Assembly (NCBI RefSeq): GCF_008831285.2
Contig: NC_045146.1
Location: 3,000,001-3,064,000 of the forward strand
Origin: Nymphaea colorata
Taxonomy: Eukaryota > Streptophyta > Magnoliopsida > Nymphaeales > Nymphaeaceae
Length of the DNA stretch: 64,000 bases
Reading direction: 5' to 3'
Below are positions 22,795 through 34,400 of the stretch, in pieces; the stretch's first letter is position 1, and the number at the start of each line of letters is the position of its first letter. The notes under the pieces were generated by a model that did not search any database, was not told the origin of the DNA, and saw nothing but the letters and a program-made list of their open reading frames with translations. Both the position numbers and the translations under genes were made by a program.

Positions 22795-22935
22795 TTATGA
22801 TGATTTAGTAGTAGGAATACTTTGTGAGTGTTTCATGGAACATTGGTTGTATTGTTCCACGAATCTGCTGTGATCTTTAGGTCGATTTATGAGATATTCA
22901 AAGTGTCTTTGCTGCCAAACAACCCTTTAAAAGCT
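22795..22935. mobile_element. MITE of the GTTGTTTGGC family (copy 4)
   Basis: The right end TTTGCTGCCAAACAACCCTTT matches the family TIR. The interior 'tgtgagtgtttcatgga' and 'gatttatgagatattc' match the element at 8026. The left TIR is degraded. Confidence 0.6.
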
Positions 22936-23340
22936 AGATCACCCAATTTGACCTTTTTAGGGCCCGAGAATGAGGGTACTCCTCGTCTAACACACATTAT
23001 AAATGAGCGGGCCCATGGCAGACGGACTTTCGTGCATGAGAACCCGGGCCCCCAACAACAGCCCAATTTTCGAACATTCTATTTGGTACTTGGATCTCTA
23101 TCAAGGGGTGAGGTTTTACTTGTCAACAGGCTACATTGAGGTTTGAACCATCAACCCTTAGGGCAAGAGGAAGAGAGGGTCTTCGGCTGCTATTACGTGA
23201 GTAATAAGATGAAATGCTCCTCTTACTCACCCGATGGTTTGAACCATGGATAAACTTCAGCACATCGATCACAGCACATAGTGGTGCCGACCCCTTGGGT
23301 TAGTTAAAATCAAGAGACATGAAAGAAAAGGATTTCACAT

Positions 23341-23566
23341 CCTTGAGGTTGCACTTGATTACCGTGGATCTCAGAGCTGCAATGATCTTAAATCACTATG
23401 GATTTGAAATCCGCGGTTTTCAATCCAACCACCCCTTCCAAATCCAATTTCAAATCAACACTTTTTACATTAAAGTGTGGATTTGAAATCCACAGTTGTT
23501 CATCTATCATAGATTTGAGATTCCCTCGGATCTGAGATCAGCGGGGAATCAAACGCACCCTGAGGG
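23341..23566. mobile_element. MITE with GCRTTTGATTCC-type inverted ends
   Basis: The left arm CCTTGAGGTTGCACTTGATT...GGATCTCAGA mirrors the right arm TCTGAGATCAGCGGGGAATC...CCCTGAGG. An inner palindrome, GTGGATTTGAAATCCAC, sits at about 23477. Non-coding. Confidence 0.75.
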
Positions 23567-24103
23567 GTAAACAACTTTCTCCTTTTAGTTTATTGGGTTC
23601 ACGTAAATAGCCTGATCGGGAGAAGCACTCTGCAAGCTCACGGCATTCATGCTTCTTTTAATGGCTGGCCATACAGAAAGCACATGCAAAGCACATGTCT
23701 GTTCCCCACACTAACCGGAGATGTCAATAAATTGAAAATATCTGATTAACCGTAAGATTTATAAGGCATGTAGCCGAATCTAGTAAGAGAAAATTAACTG
23801 GATCTGTTTATAACTGGATTCACATCTGTTATGCGGTTTCACAGTTGAATCTAAATCCGAGTTCAGAACTGTATTGGACTTTGGTCAAGATTTGAGCCAA
23901 TCTTATGCAAATACTTCATCTTATTTTAATCCAATCTGGGTTTTAGTTTTGGATGGAGAAATTCTTTGTTCTCTCATACCACACCGCCTGATGCAAATGC
24001 ATAAGACAGTGTGTTTGATCATACAGTCTGATGGGCAGCCATGATTCAAAGGAGATTCGGATGGCAGGATAATTTTTTAACTCGGAAGATTATTATTATT
24101 ATT

Positions 24104-24105
24104 AC

Positions 24106-24147
<42 letters not shown>
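24104..24147. repeat. (TA)n microsatellite
   Basis: About 20 TA units following an ATT-type run. Confidence 0.95.
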
Positions 24148-24149
<2 letters not shown>

Positions 24150-25040
24150 CAGTTTAACTTTCTTTTGGCAAAAGAAGAGAGATACATTGCCACAATTAGA
24201 GAAAAGAAGGTTTTGAAGGAAATATGAGTGTTTCAGATGCTCTATATGGTTGTCTGTATTCAAAGCTTAGACCAATTGGGAGTCAAAAAGAAACTATGCT
24301 TGACATGCTTATTCCAGCACCTAAAACCACCTTTGAAGAAGATTGACAATGTGTTTGGTCTTTAATAGATGATGCTCTTCACTAGGCTTTCTCTATGTTT
24401 CCCTCCTTTCTGAAAAGTGGAAATCTGTATAATTTTTTTTTTATTTTTAATAGTTTTTAATCGTGTTATCAAACAAAAAATTTTGATTTTAGAATTATGA
24501 TTCTATTCTAAGAGGTGAAATTATGATCTCATTATTTTAGAATTTTTCATCTCTGTTTATGATACACGTCAGGATGGTTTTAATTCGTCAATTCTAGAAT
24601 TTTGATTCATGTTTTGTCAAGAGCACCATTTTCAATTCTCGAATCAAAATTCCATATTATCAAACATAAAGAAAAAACTAGAACTGAAAAAAAAATCGCT
24701 CTAATTCCAATTTAAGATGAAATTTTCTTTTCTAGAATTTTACAATCAAAATTCAAGGGCATCAAGCGCTCCCTTAAGTTTCTACATCTTGAAGACGACG
24801 AAAGTTTAACACTCCTAGCCAAGCGGGTGGAGCTCTTGAGGGGACCTTCTGTTTTTAGGTAGTAAAAGGTGCAACTTTTCACCGGTTATCTAACACAAAC
24901 AGTTTACTTTGAAGGGAGAAAGGAAAAAGTAATTTAGCTTTCCTTTCCTTTTGTATCTATCTAAGCATTTATTTGCTCCATTTGAAGAAGCAAAAACAAA
25001 AACAGGAGATAGCAAAACGAAAGGTTACAAAACAGAACTC
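24150..25040. other. AT-rich intergenic, no gene seen
   Basis: Contains 'attttgattttagaattatg' and 'tctagaattttacaatcaaa' in opposite senses around 24480 and 24735, so a decayed foldback element is possible. No supported frame. Confidence 0.45.
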
Positions 25041-25044
25041 ACGG

Positions 25045-25047
25045 ATC

Positions 25048-25080
<33 letters not shown>

Positions 25081-25173
25081 AATTGTACTGGTACAAGCCA
25101 AAAATATTTTCCTCTTCTAGATTCCCACGGATAACAACTCATATACGGCATTGAGAGAGAGAGAGAGAGAGAG
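25045..25173. repeat. two (GA)n microsatellites
   Basis: GA runs at about 25050-25081 and 25153-25173. Confidence 0.9.
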
Positions 25174-25499
25174 TATGTATCATGTCAACATGATGTCATA
25201 TTAAAAAAATTTATGTTCATTGGTTGCTTTCACAATATGTGAAAAATGACATGAACCAAACACAAATTTTTCATTGTTTAAAGTACACAATTAATTTGCA
25301 AGGTGTATGTCGATCCAAAAGAACATAACCATGCAACCTTGGCATTCAAAATAAACAAATGTAGTTCACGTGAGGACCAATACAGATGTTGGTGTTGAGT
25401 TGAGGTGCATTTAATGTGATTTAAGAGATGGGGTGGGTGCTCCGTCCCCCACCACATTTCTCTTCTTTTCTCCCTTATGGAGGGCTCCACAACAAACCA

Positions 25500-25790
25500 A
25501 ATCAATTCGGACTCGACTCGAACTTGCTTGAAAAAACATGGTTCGTGCTCGATTCATTTATAAACGAGCCGAGTTTGAACTTACAAAGATACTCGAAAAG
25601 ATAAACGAGTTGAGTTTAAGTTTCAGGAACTCAACTCGTTTATACTCGACTCAACACGCAAAAGAGTTAATGCTTACATGAGTTAACGTTAAACGAGTTA
25701 ATGCCTAAACGAGTTAAATGGGTTAAACGAGTCGAGTTCGAGCTCGATTTTGTGCAGTCGAATCGAGCTCGAGCTTGTTATAAGGAGGCT
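25500..25790. repeat. low-complexity CGAGTTGAG / CTCGACTC repeat
   Basis: Words such as ACTCGACTCGAACTTG, AACGAGCCGAGTT, AAACGAGTTAA and CGAGCTCGAG recur in both senses. It resembles a common plant repeat and is not coding. Confidence 0.6.
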
Positions 25791-25844
25791 AATGTGTTTG
25801 GGTCTTTCTCACCTTGCCCCATCTCTCTCTCTTTTTATAACATT

Positions 25845-26275
25845 GGCGTGGTTAATTATTTTTAAATTTTCAACCGAAAGAAATTTGATAGAACTGTTTA
25901 TTGTAAGAAACTTTTTTGTTTTTGCGTAGTTAGGTTTGGAATTAAAGAGGTATAACTTCGATGAAAGTATTGCGAAAACTTTTGCGTGGAGGACGTCAGT
26001 AAAACTATAATTACCAATGCACACACCGGACTTTGTGCAAAGCTTATTTTTACCAACGTCCACTTCCTAATCATTGGTAAAAACATATTTTCAATGACAT
26101 ATATCTGCATATGTCGGTAAAGGCCAATGTTCATTGACGTCCATTACCGCTAGATGTGGATGTCGACGTCGATGAAAGTCAATCACATTCACCTCCTGAA
26201 CATGGTTAAAAATGGACTTCTACCAACAGCCATTTCTCCACGCAACGATGAATTCACTTTCTTCTGTCGTGTAGG
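25845..26275. mobile_element. CACTA-like non-autonomous element debris
   Basis: The motifs TTACCAA(T/C)G, GGTAAA and GACGTCNNT recur in both orientations (about 26010-26180), as in subterminal repeats of plant CACTA elements. The right edge ends CTTCTGTCGTGTAG. The left end is not resolved. Confidence 0.45.
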
Positions 26276-26775
26276 TTGATAATTAAACAGACAGCCATTT
26301 ATTTAATCAATGACGTGAATAAGGGATAAGTCATTCGTGACTTGAGCAATCAATGTTGAGTAAATTAATTAACATTCCGGCATTTACTAAGTTCACCGGC
26401 TTTGGTTCTGCTTTACTTCTGGAGGGAGTCACGGAGGGATGGTACTTCCTATGCTTTCCTCCTACATAATGAAGCTCATTCTTGACATTCAATCATCTCC
26501 GAAAAAGGCCAAGTTGGTTGGCATTAAGTAGCTTCACACACACATGGTCTTTCTTTCCTAAAGGCAATTAAATTAAACCATGTATGTAACTGACAAGCCT
26601 AGGTCTATACCTATAGGTTGTTAATATATTGACCGGTTTCCTAAGCTTTAAATTATACCGACTAAGGGGGTCCTACCGGAAGGGGGCCATGATGTTAACG
26701 GGATGGTTGTTCTTATTCTTCTTCATTAGAGATTAGTTGGTTGGTCCGCTCAAAACTTTTTTAGGAGACCTTCGG

Positions 26776-27115
26776 ACCATAGTTGGCAAACCTGGGTCAG
26801 CGAGTTGACTCGTTGACTTGGTCAAGTTTTAAATAATCTGAATCGAGCGAGTCGGAGCCAAGTCAGGGCAAGTTGGACCAACCTTAACTCGTGGTGAAGT
26901 TTTTTAGCGATCCAAGCTTACTCGGGCTATTCCTGAAATATACATACACTATATAATATAATACATGGAAAATATCATGTACTATATAATAATAATTATT
27001 ATAATAAAACATTATATTGTTTAAATAAAATAATATTTTAAATAAGTTACAGGCCAGACTCGAGTCGGCCCAGACCAATAGCTTATTGAGCCAGATAGAA
27101 TCCGGACCTGTGCCA
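26776..27115. repeat. GAGTTGACTCG-type repeat around an AT-only core
   Basis: GAGTTGACTCGTTGACTTGG and 'gagcgagtcggagccaag' on the left and GACTCGAGTCGGCCCAG on the right enclose an AT-only core (about 26940-27045). The architecture matches 21950-22345. Confidence 0.5.
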
Positions 27116-27119
27116 GGTA

Positions 27120-30100
27120 ACGTGTACTAGCTTTGGGTGATCTTCTCAACTGCATTTAAATAAAATAATGTTGCTTGTTCAATTTTTGGGGGTTTTAGTT
27201 ACCGACATTAATGGCTGCTTCAAGGGATGGCCATTGTACGACGCAATATTGCACATGTTTTTTTTGGACTAAATTAATTAGTTTCCTCATTGACCTTAGC
27301 TTAGACCCCGTCAACAATCACTCAAACAGAGAAGAGACAGAAAGCAATTTAATTTTTAATTATTCAAAATTTACTTATTTTTATTCAAAAAATACATAAA
27401 CATAATTAGTCTATTTGGATTATTATTTTTAAATAAAAAAACAATTAGTTTATTTGGGTATTCAATAATTCAGTAGTGCAGTCCCAAGAATTTATTGGTG
27501 ACCATTTATGTTCATTACTAACGATAGAGGAGATCTTTTCTTATGTTATGTAAAGCATAAGATTAAATTCATAAAAATGTGGATTTAACTATTCTCTTGC
27601 CCCGTTCATTTGGTTCTCTCCTTTAGCCTATAACGTGGTTTTTGATATCCCAAACTCAAGGCTTTTATTTGGTGAAAGAATTAACAACAATAAACACAAC
27701 ATCGAAAACTTAGTTTTTGGTTGAGATATTCTACCATCACAAGTAAATTGCTTAAACGAATAATCACGTTTTGTAAAAGGACTTTCTGCACTTTCATGCA
27801 GCTTCGGCTCTTGAATCTTAAATCCAAGACTATCAAACGCAACTTAAGAGAAGCAAAGAGGGAGGCGAAGAAAGCAAAGAGGGAGGTGGGTTCGGCTTTT
27901 ACTCCGACACAGCAAAGGCCTACCTTAGAGCAAATTATTTGGGAATAAAAAATCATAATAAAAAGTTTTTAAATATAATTATAAAGAACTAACAGGGACT
28001 TACAGCGAATAGCCAAATAGCGGACGAAATCCAAACGTGATCCTACCAACGGATCGGTGAAAATTTATGTATTTCCTTTTCGCTGGCAACCAACCCTTTC
28101 TTTTTCCCCTTCTTTTTGTAAAGACAGTGCTAACGATATCTTGGAGGGAAAATTGAAGCCAATAAATGGGGGCGAGCTGGTGCTGAGATGGCAACAACAT
28201 CTCCCAACCACCCGTCACCATCTCATTTCTCCTCTCCCTTTATAACTAAACCCCACTTTATATCTAAAAAGCACAAAATTTAACTACTTATTACCATAGA
28301 GAGAGAAATCCCCACCCAACGGTCATCCCATGCAATGCATTCGACAGATGCGATTATATGTATATATATATATATATAATGGGTTTGATGTTAAAATCCT
28401 CTAACTATGTTTTTAACTCTATCCATCCAAGGTAATCACAGAGCTCAAGATAACCAAAGAATTTCAGCTATATATATATATATATATATGCACCATGAAG
28501 GTGTAGTTAATGCTCGAATAACAACTATTTTTTAGAATTTTATTAATCCTAAATCTAGCGTGTATATATATATATATATATATATATAGACCTAGAAGAA
28601 CAGAGTAAATTATCCTGTGGTTTTTGGTTGAGATATTCCCTTATCCTGTGGGGCCCACAAGATAACACCCTCACCTCTGATGCTGACAAGAAAGTAATGG
28701 TCATGAGAATCGAACCTGAGACGTGTGCGGGATCAACTACACTACATACCATTTGACATAAGAAAAGAGAGGAAGACATGGGAAGATTGAATTTGTCAGG
28801 ATTGTCACGTTTCTGATTTTTTTAATTGTGTTTTATATTCTTATATGTTTTCACATCTTGAATTAATTTTTTCTTATATTTTTCATTGAAGTCTTGATTA
28901 ATTGACAACCGGTTCAGTGGCCGGTTCGGATTATTGTCTCTACAATTAAAACGACGCTCCCTACTTCTCCCCTTAGCGTCTCATTGATATAATGTCCTTG
29001 TGTTTGATGTGCATGCGTACCAAATCCAACTCAAACACTGGATTGCTTCTCCTTGAAGGCCTTGTATCATTATCGAAAGAATGGAATGAGGCAATTAAGT
29101 CGATTTGTTTCTCAGACTTAAGGAAAAGGCTCTCAAGAGGTAACCTGATGGGGCTTGCAAAAACATTTTAAGAGGAAAGAATATGCCAAAAAAAAAAAAG
29201 TAGTAGACAAAATGTCTGAAACTCACTGCCCACTTCAAACAAACAAAATGGCGTAAGACCAAGTCCTGGAGACAAACTGTCCCAGATTGTGTCTTACCGC
29301 GCCTAAACAATTTTTGTGTGTGTATATATATCTAGTCTCTTCCATTTGTTCGGTTACCGAGTATAACAATTTGTTTGGATGTAAGGAAAGAAAGAGAAAA
29401 GAAAGCACTTTTTTTTGTATTTGGCTAACTAATTAACAAGGAAAAAAGGAAAAGGAGAGTTAAGAATTGTGTTTGTGTGCAAAAAAAAAAAGAAAGAAAA
29501 AAAAATTGATGTATTTCCAAACCCTAAAAAAGTTGGGGAGATTGAAGAAAAAATCCGGGACATAAGTGAGGAGAAAAGTAAAACGGAATATCCCCTCTCT
29601 CCCGTTAACGCCGTCACTTTCCCGTTACGCCTAGCTGGCGGTCCCCCTCATTTGGAGGGGGAAGGAGAGCGCTTTTCTTCCTCCCAATGGCCCAGCTGGA
29701 ACGCCACTGCCTGCACATGGCCTGCTCCCTCTCTCTCTAGCAAATTTTAGAGAGAGTTTTTTGCCCCTTTCCCCCTTTCTTTTGCATTTCACGGTAAAAA
29801 AGTCTCACCCATCGCGGTTGTGGGGGGTTTGGGAACCTCAGTTTAACCGCAGGGGTAATTTGTGGAAAAGCAAAATCGAGGAACCGTTGTCTTTTAAATC
29901 GCGGCGGTGAATTATTTAAAGATAGTTTTTTCGCCGGCAAACCTGACTTTTGCCCATAATTCCGCGTCCGTGCAGTGTTGTTCACTAAAATACTAAAATG
30001 GCATCGGCCGAGACATGGAATCATCAACCACGTGCCCTTCTGACGCAGTTCTGCTCTTTTTGTGAAGACAAAAAAAAAATATAGGACGTCACTGAAATTA

Positions 30101-30480
30101 CGTAAATCTGTGACTTTTTTTTTTTTACCGAAGCGGTCGGTGAATGGGTTTGCAGACAAGGGTATTATGGTCAGTTCAATAAGAACGAGGGAGGGGTATT
30201 TGACGACTTGTGGGGTTGAGAAAGGTGCCAAATCTTGACGGCGAGAGTTGAAAATGGAAAATGTATATATGACAGAATTATTTTTTTTAAAAAAACTAAA
30301 CTAACGTATATTAAGTTTGTCAATTAATGTAATTAACCATGTGAAATTTGTAGAGAACATGCCTAAAAATAAATTGACATGCATGCAATGACTGACTTGC
30401 ACAAGTCATTACTTAATCTCTCTATACGGTTTTAACTATGAACCCGTGAACCAAAAAAAATTAAAAGAGAGGCTAAAAGA
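27120..30480. other. intergenic, no supported gene
   Basis: (TA)n tracts lie at about 28359-28379, 28470-28489 and 28561-28588. The longest open frame (29737-30231, minus) is 164 residues but shows no motif, and its composition is unlike the confirmed exons. Nothing else can be supported. Confidence 0.6.
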
Positions 30481-30559
30481 TCTTTGTATAATGGTAACAA
30501 TTCAGGACAAGAGACCCAACTTCTAACTTTCCAATGGTTACTTTTCAAGAAAATGACAG

Positions 30560-30850
30560 AAATGCCCTCTAGCTGCTGCTTCCCCAGCTTTTCCCACCTT
30601 GTCCCAGTAAAACGTCGTTCGTCGCCTCAGGACATCCTCGTCGTTGAGAACGAGACGGCGAGGGACAAGCTTGTCCAGAACTTTTAGTCGGAGGGGCTTT
30701 AAGGTAATCTAGGTAGCCGACAGCAGCGGAGTCGCCAAACTCCGATACGAATTCCATTTTCCGAGTCGTACCGGGCGTGTCCCTCCGGGAAAGGGAGGGC
30801 ATCGTTGTCGCTGCCTGCATTAGTGCGCCTTTTTTTTTCGAAAATGACAA
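30560..30850. other. GC-rich segment upstream of TTL gene
   Basis: A sharp rise in GC and CpG-rich words (ACGTCGTTCGTCGCC, GAGACGGCGAGGG, TACCGGGCGTG) in otherwise AT-rich DNA. A minus-strand frame of 93 codons (30850-30569) spans it, with no motif I recognise. It could be a lost exon or a regulatory island. Confidence 0.35.
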
Positions 30851-31079
30851 ACGGGTCCTGATCAGCTAGTGGCCAGTGGGAGGGCGGAGGACACGTTCGT
30901 CAATAATTTTTTTGTTTCCTTTTAAGACTGGGGTGGACAAAGTTCGAAATAAGTATTATAAAAAATAAATTATTGAATATTGAAAAGAGCATAGGGATAG
31001 TGAGAGGGCTCCTTCCGTGCTTTTTTTTATATTTTTATGGTGTTTATTTTTTTTTTTAATTTCTTAGGGTTTTTAGAAT

Positions 31080-31476
31080 TATAAATATACTAGATAGTGT
31101 TTAAGGGTGACTAGGTTTCTCTTTATATACCTGGTTACTACGAGCTGATCTTCTTTTTTCCTTCCTCTTTCTTCTCCGCCCTCTCTGGTTCTTCTTCTCC
31201 CACATTCATTCTTTGCCATCTTTCCGATCACGAACTCTCCTTCTTCCTTCCTCTTCCTCTCCTCTCTCTCATTTTCTCTCTATTCTTCCCTCTTTTTCTT
31301 TCTCTCTCTCCTTCCCTCTCTTTCTTTCTCTCTCTCTCTCTCTCTATCTATGTAGGGGGCGTCGGTGGAGATCGTCGCCCCTTGCTCACTCTGGTTCGTC
31401 GGCATTAGGGAAGATATAAATTTTGGGTGTTTTCGGTTGATTTGTTCGTTTACTTGTGAAGAGAGGGGAGGTGGAT
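31080..31476 (+). promoter_or_regulatory. TTL core promoter and pyrimidine-rich leader
   Basis: A TATA-like TTTATATA at 31122-31129 is followed by a long C/T-rich leader with (CT)n runs at about 31300-31346. CT-rich leaders just upstream of the start codon are common in plant genes. The ATG at 31477 follows about 350 bases downstream of the TATA-like site. Confidence 0.55.
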
Positions 31477-34400
31477 ATGTCGCATTCCGGCGACTGGAAA
31501 CAGCAATGGCCGCCGGTGAACCAGAGGAGGGCGGGGACGTCACTACCGCCGAAGGAGCTGTCCCTCGATGCCCTAGCGGACCACCTCCACGATGCGCTCG
31601 CCGACAAGCCGGATACCGTCGGCCGGAGCCTTGGTTCACCTATCTCCCCGCTCCGTACGCAGACCCACCCCGGCGGCGGGGCCGCCACCAGCTCCTCCAG
31701 CTCCTCTGGTGCTCCCCCGCGCACTAGACGGCCTGGGAACAACAATTCGGGTGAGCTGTCGGCCGGGAGTAGCGGTAGCTCCGGAGGAGGGGGTGGTAGT
31801 AGCAGCCCCACAGCCGAGAGCTTCCGCACCAGTAGATCTGTTCGGACGGGAAACATCCTCGGCGCTGCTCCGCCACCTATGACGGCAGACCAGCCGCCGG
31901 AGGCAGCTGGAGTGAGGAAGGCGGTTGGTCCGGCTGCAACAGGTTTGCTCATCCAGGCAGGGAATTCCGTCAAGAGCGGCTCTCCAGTGGCATCGGGGAA
32001 GTCAGCAGCCGTCGGTGGACGGAGCTCGGGGCGGAGTGACGTGCTTGGCTTGGGGACGGGGACTTATGGGCATGGGAGCGTAATGCGGGGAAGTGGGAGG
32101 CCCGTCGACTCTCCGGTCGCCGGAGCAGCAGGGAATATCCGGCTTGCCGGGGAATCGGTGCTGGTGAGGCGAGCAATTGAGAGTGGGGACCCAGAGGAGG
32201 TGAAGAAGGCGGGGAACGAGCAGTACAAGAAGGGGCATTTCGCGGAGGCTCTGCTTCTTTATGACAGGGCGATAGAGATTTCGCCGGAAAATCCCGCTTG
32301 CCGGAGCAACCGTGCGGCGGCACTCACTGCGTTGGGGAGGCTCACGGAGGCTGTGCGGGAGTGCGAGGAGGCGGTCCGGCTTGATCCTAATTACGTCAGA
32401 GCACACCAGAGGCTCGCCGGCCTCTATCTCAGGTGAACAGTGTGATCTTTTTCTTATTACTTCTTGAGAACTTCTTGAATTCTTTTAAACTCTTTAGTCC
32501 TCGAAAAGAACAGTTTTCGCTGGCAGTTGTGAGAATATGTTGTACATGCGACAACATGTGGAAACTTGTTCGATATATTTGAATTTAGGCCTAATAATTC
32601 GATGATAAGTTTGTGATGGACTTGAAATTTGCTGTTTATAGGGCCCCATAGTCCAATATTTACGTAGTATGGGAATTTTGTTACGAGATTTGAGGAGTAA
32701 TTTGTTCAGCTCTGCATGGATTTTGTTCTTTCGGCATCTTGGCCATCCTTTTATTTATAGCAGTGTTATGATCGGAGTCTATTTTTATATTGCGATCGAA
32801 TTCAATGGGACTATTTTCTCTTCAGAATGCTAAATGTTGTAACTCTTTTACATGGTTGAGGAATCGGATGTGAAAATGGTTCGCCTCGTGTTTACACAAT
32901 GTTTCTTCCACTGATTTGGGATGGTTTAGTTAGCCTGGTTAATGCGTGTTACTTTTGATTGCTTGTTTATGTTTACTGAAAATATTTCTGATTAATGCTG
33001 TCTTCTTTCGGTTTATGTTCGTTGGCAAATGATATTTTTTATTGTCTCCATGTGCTGTCAGGATTTTTCATTGATTTTTGTTCATTGATAACAGCCTGCA
33101 TCACTGATGTTTAGTTCATTTGACTTCCTTGGGACCCTAAATTCTTTCTCTTTGTTTTGGCGGTTGCCAGGTCTTAATTTTTTATCCTTTTTTTTTCATG
33201 CTTCTCTTTCAAATTGAACTGCTTCCTTGAAATGGGTATTTTATCCTTATGTCTTGATTCAAAGTGATTGCCATTTGTTGATTTCTTTTGGGCTTGGATG
33301 TTCCTTGTTTTCAAGAATGTTATGTCTTTGTGCTTGCTTTTCTTATTTCTAGTTCATAATTACTTGCAGGAATTTGGTCTTTTTTTTTTTTTGCCTGGGT
33401 AGCTAAGTTGTTTCTGCTGGACATCTCTTTCCTTCTCAGAATGTGTAATTTCAGCTATTTTTAATGATCTTCTTATCCCATTCAGATTAGGACAAGTTCA
33501 CAATGCAAGAAGGCATCTTTACAGTGATGGGAATCAAGCAGATCCAGAGGTGCAGAAGCTGAAGAGCATAGAAGGGCATTTAAAAAGGTGTGCTGATGCT
33601 AGAAAAGTTAAAGATTGGAAGAGTGTTCTCCAAGAAGGTGATGCAGCCATAGCTGTTGGAGCAGAGTCTTGTCCTCATGTAATCTTCTCTATGCATGATT
33701 AAATCTCTAGATTTCTCCATATGAACAAATCAGTCATATACTAATGATAGTGTCATTTTGCAGCTATTTGCATCCAGAGCTGAGGCTCTGCTCAAACTTC
33801 ATCGACTGGGAGAAGCAGATTCAGCTGTATCCAACATATCTAAGTTGGATCCATCCCCACCATCATGCTTGCAGACCAAGTTCTTTGACATGATTGGAGA
33901 TTCATACTTATTTTTTGTCCGTGCGCAGGTTGCAATGTCTTTAGGAAGGTGTGTTTTAGACCACAACTCTTACATTGCATTCACGATTCTGAGTGATTAG
34001 AGCAGGTTATAGATTTGTTGCAGGTTTGACAATGCACTTTCAGCTGCTGAGAGAGCTGGGCAGTTGGATCCACAAAGCCATGAAATTTCTTCCTCATTGG
34101 CCAAGGTCAGGGGTGTGGCTAGGTCTCGAGCAAGAGGAAATGATCTCTTCAATGCTGGAAAGTTTGCAGAGGCATGTGCTGCTTATGGAGAAGGTTTGGA
34201 GTATGATCCCTCCAATGCTGTCTTATATTGCAACAGGGCTGCATGCAGATCAAAGCTTGGGCAGTGGGAACGTGCAGTTGATGACTGTAATAAAGCTTTG
34301 ACATTTCAGCCCAATTATACAAAAGCTCTTCTTCGTCGAGCTGCTTCTAACCGCCAAGTAATGTCTTCTTCTATTTTCTGCTGGTTGTTTAGGTGCATCT

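Noticed and set aside
29737-30231. 164-codon minus-strand open frame
   Set aside because: No recognisable domain, no splice context and low-complexity stretches; probably chance.
31386-32406. long antisense open frames (195 and 134 codons) opposite TTL exon 1
   Set aside because: They are shadows of the GC-rich sense coding exon, which is supported by homology and splicing phase.
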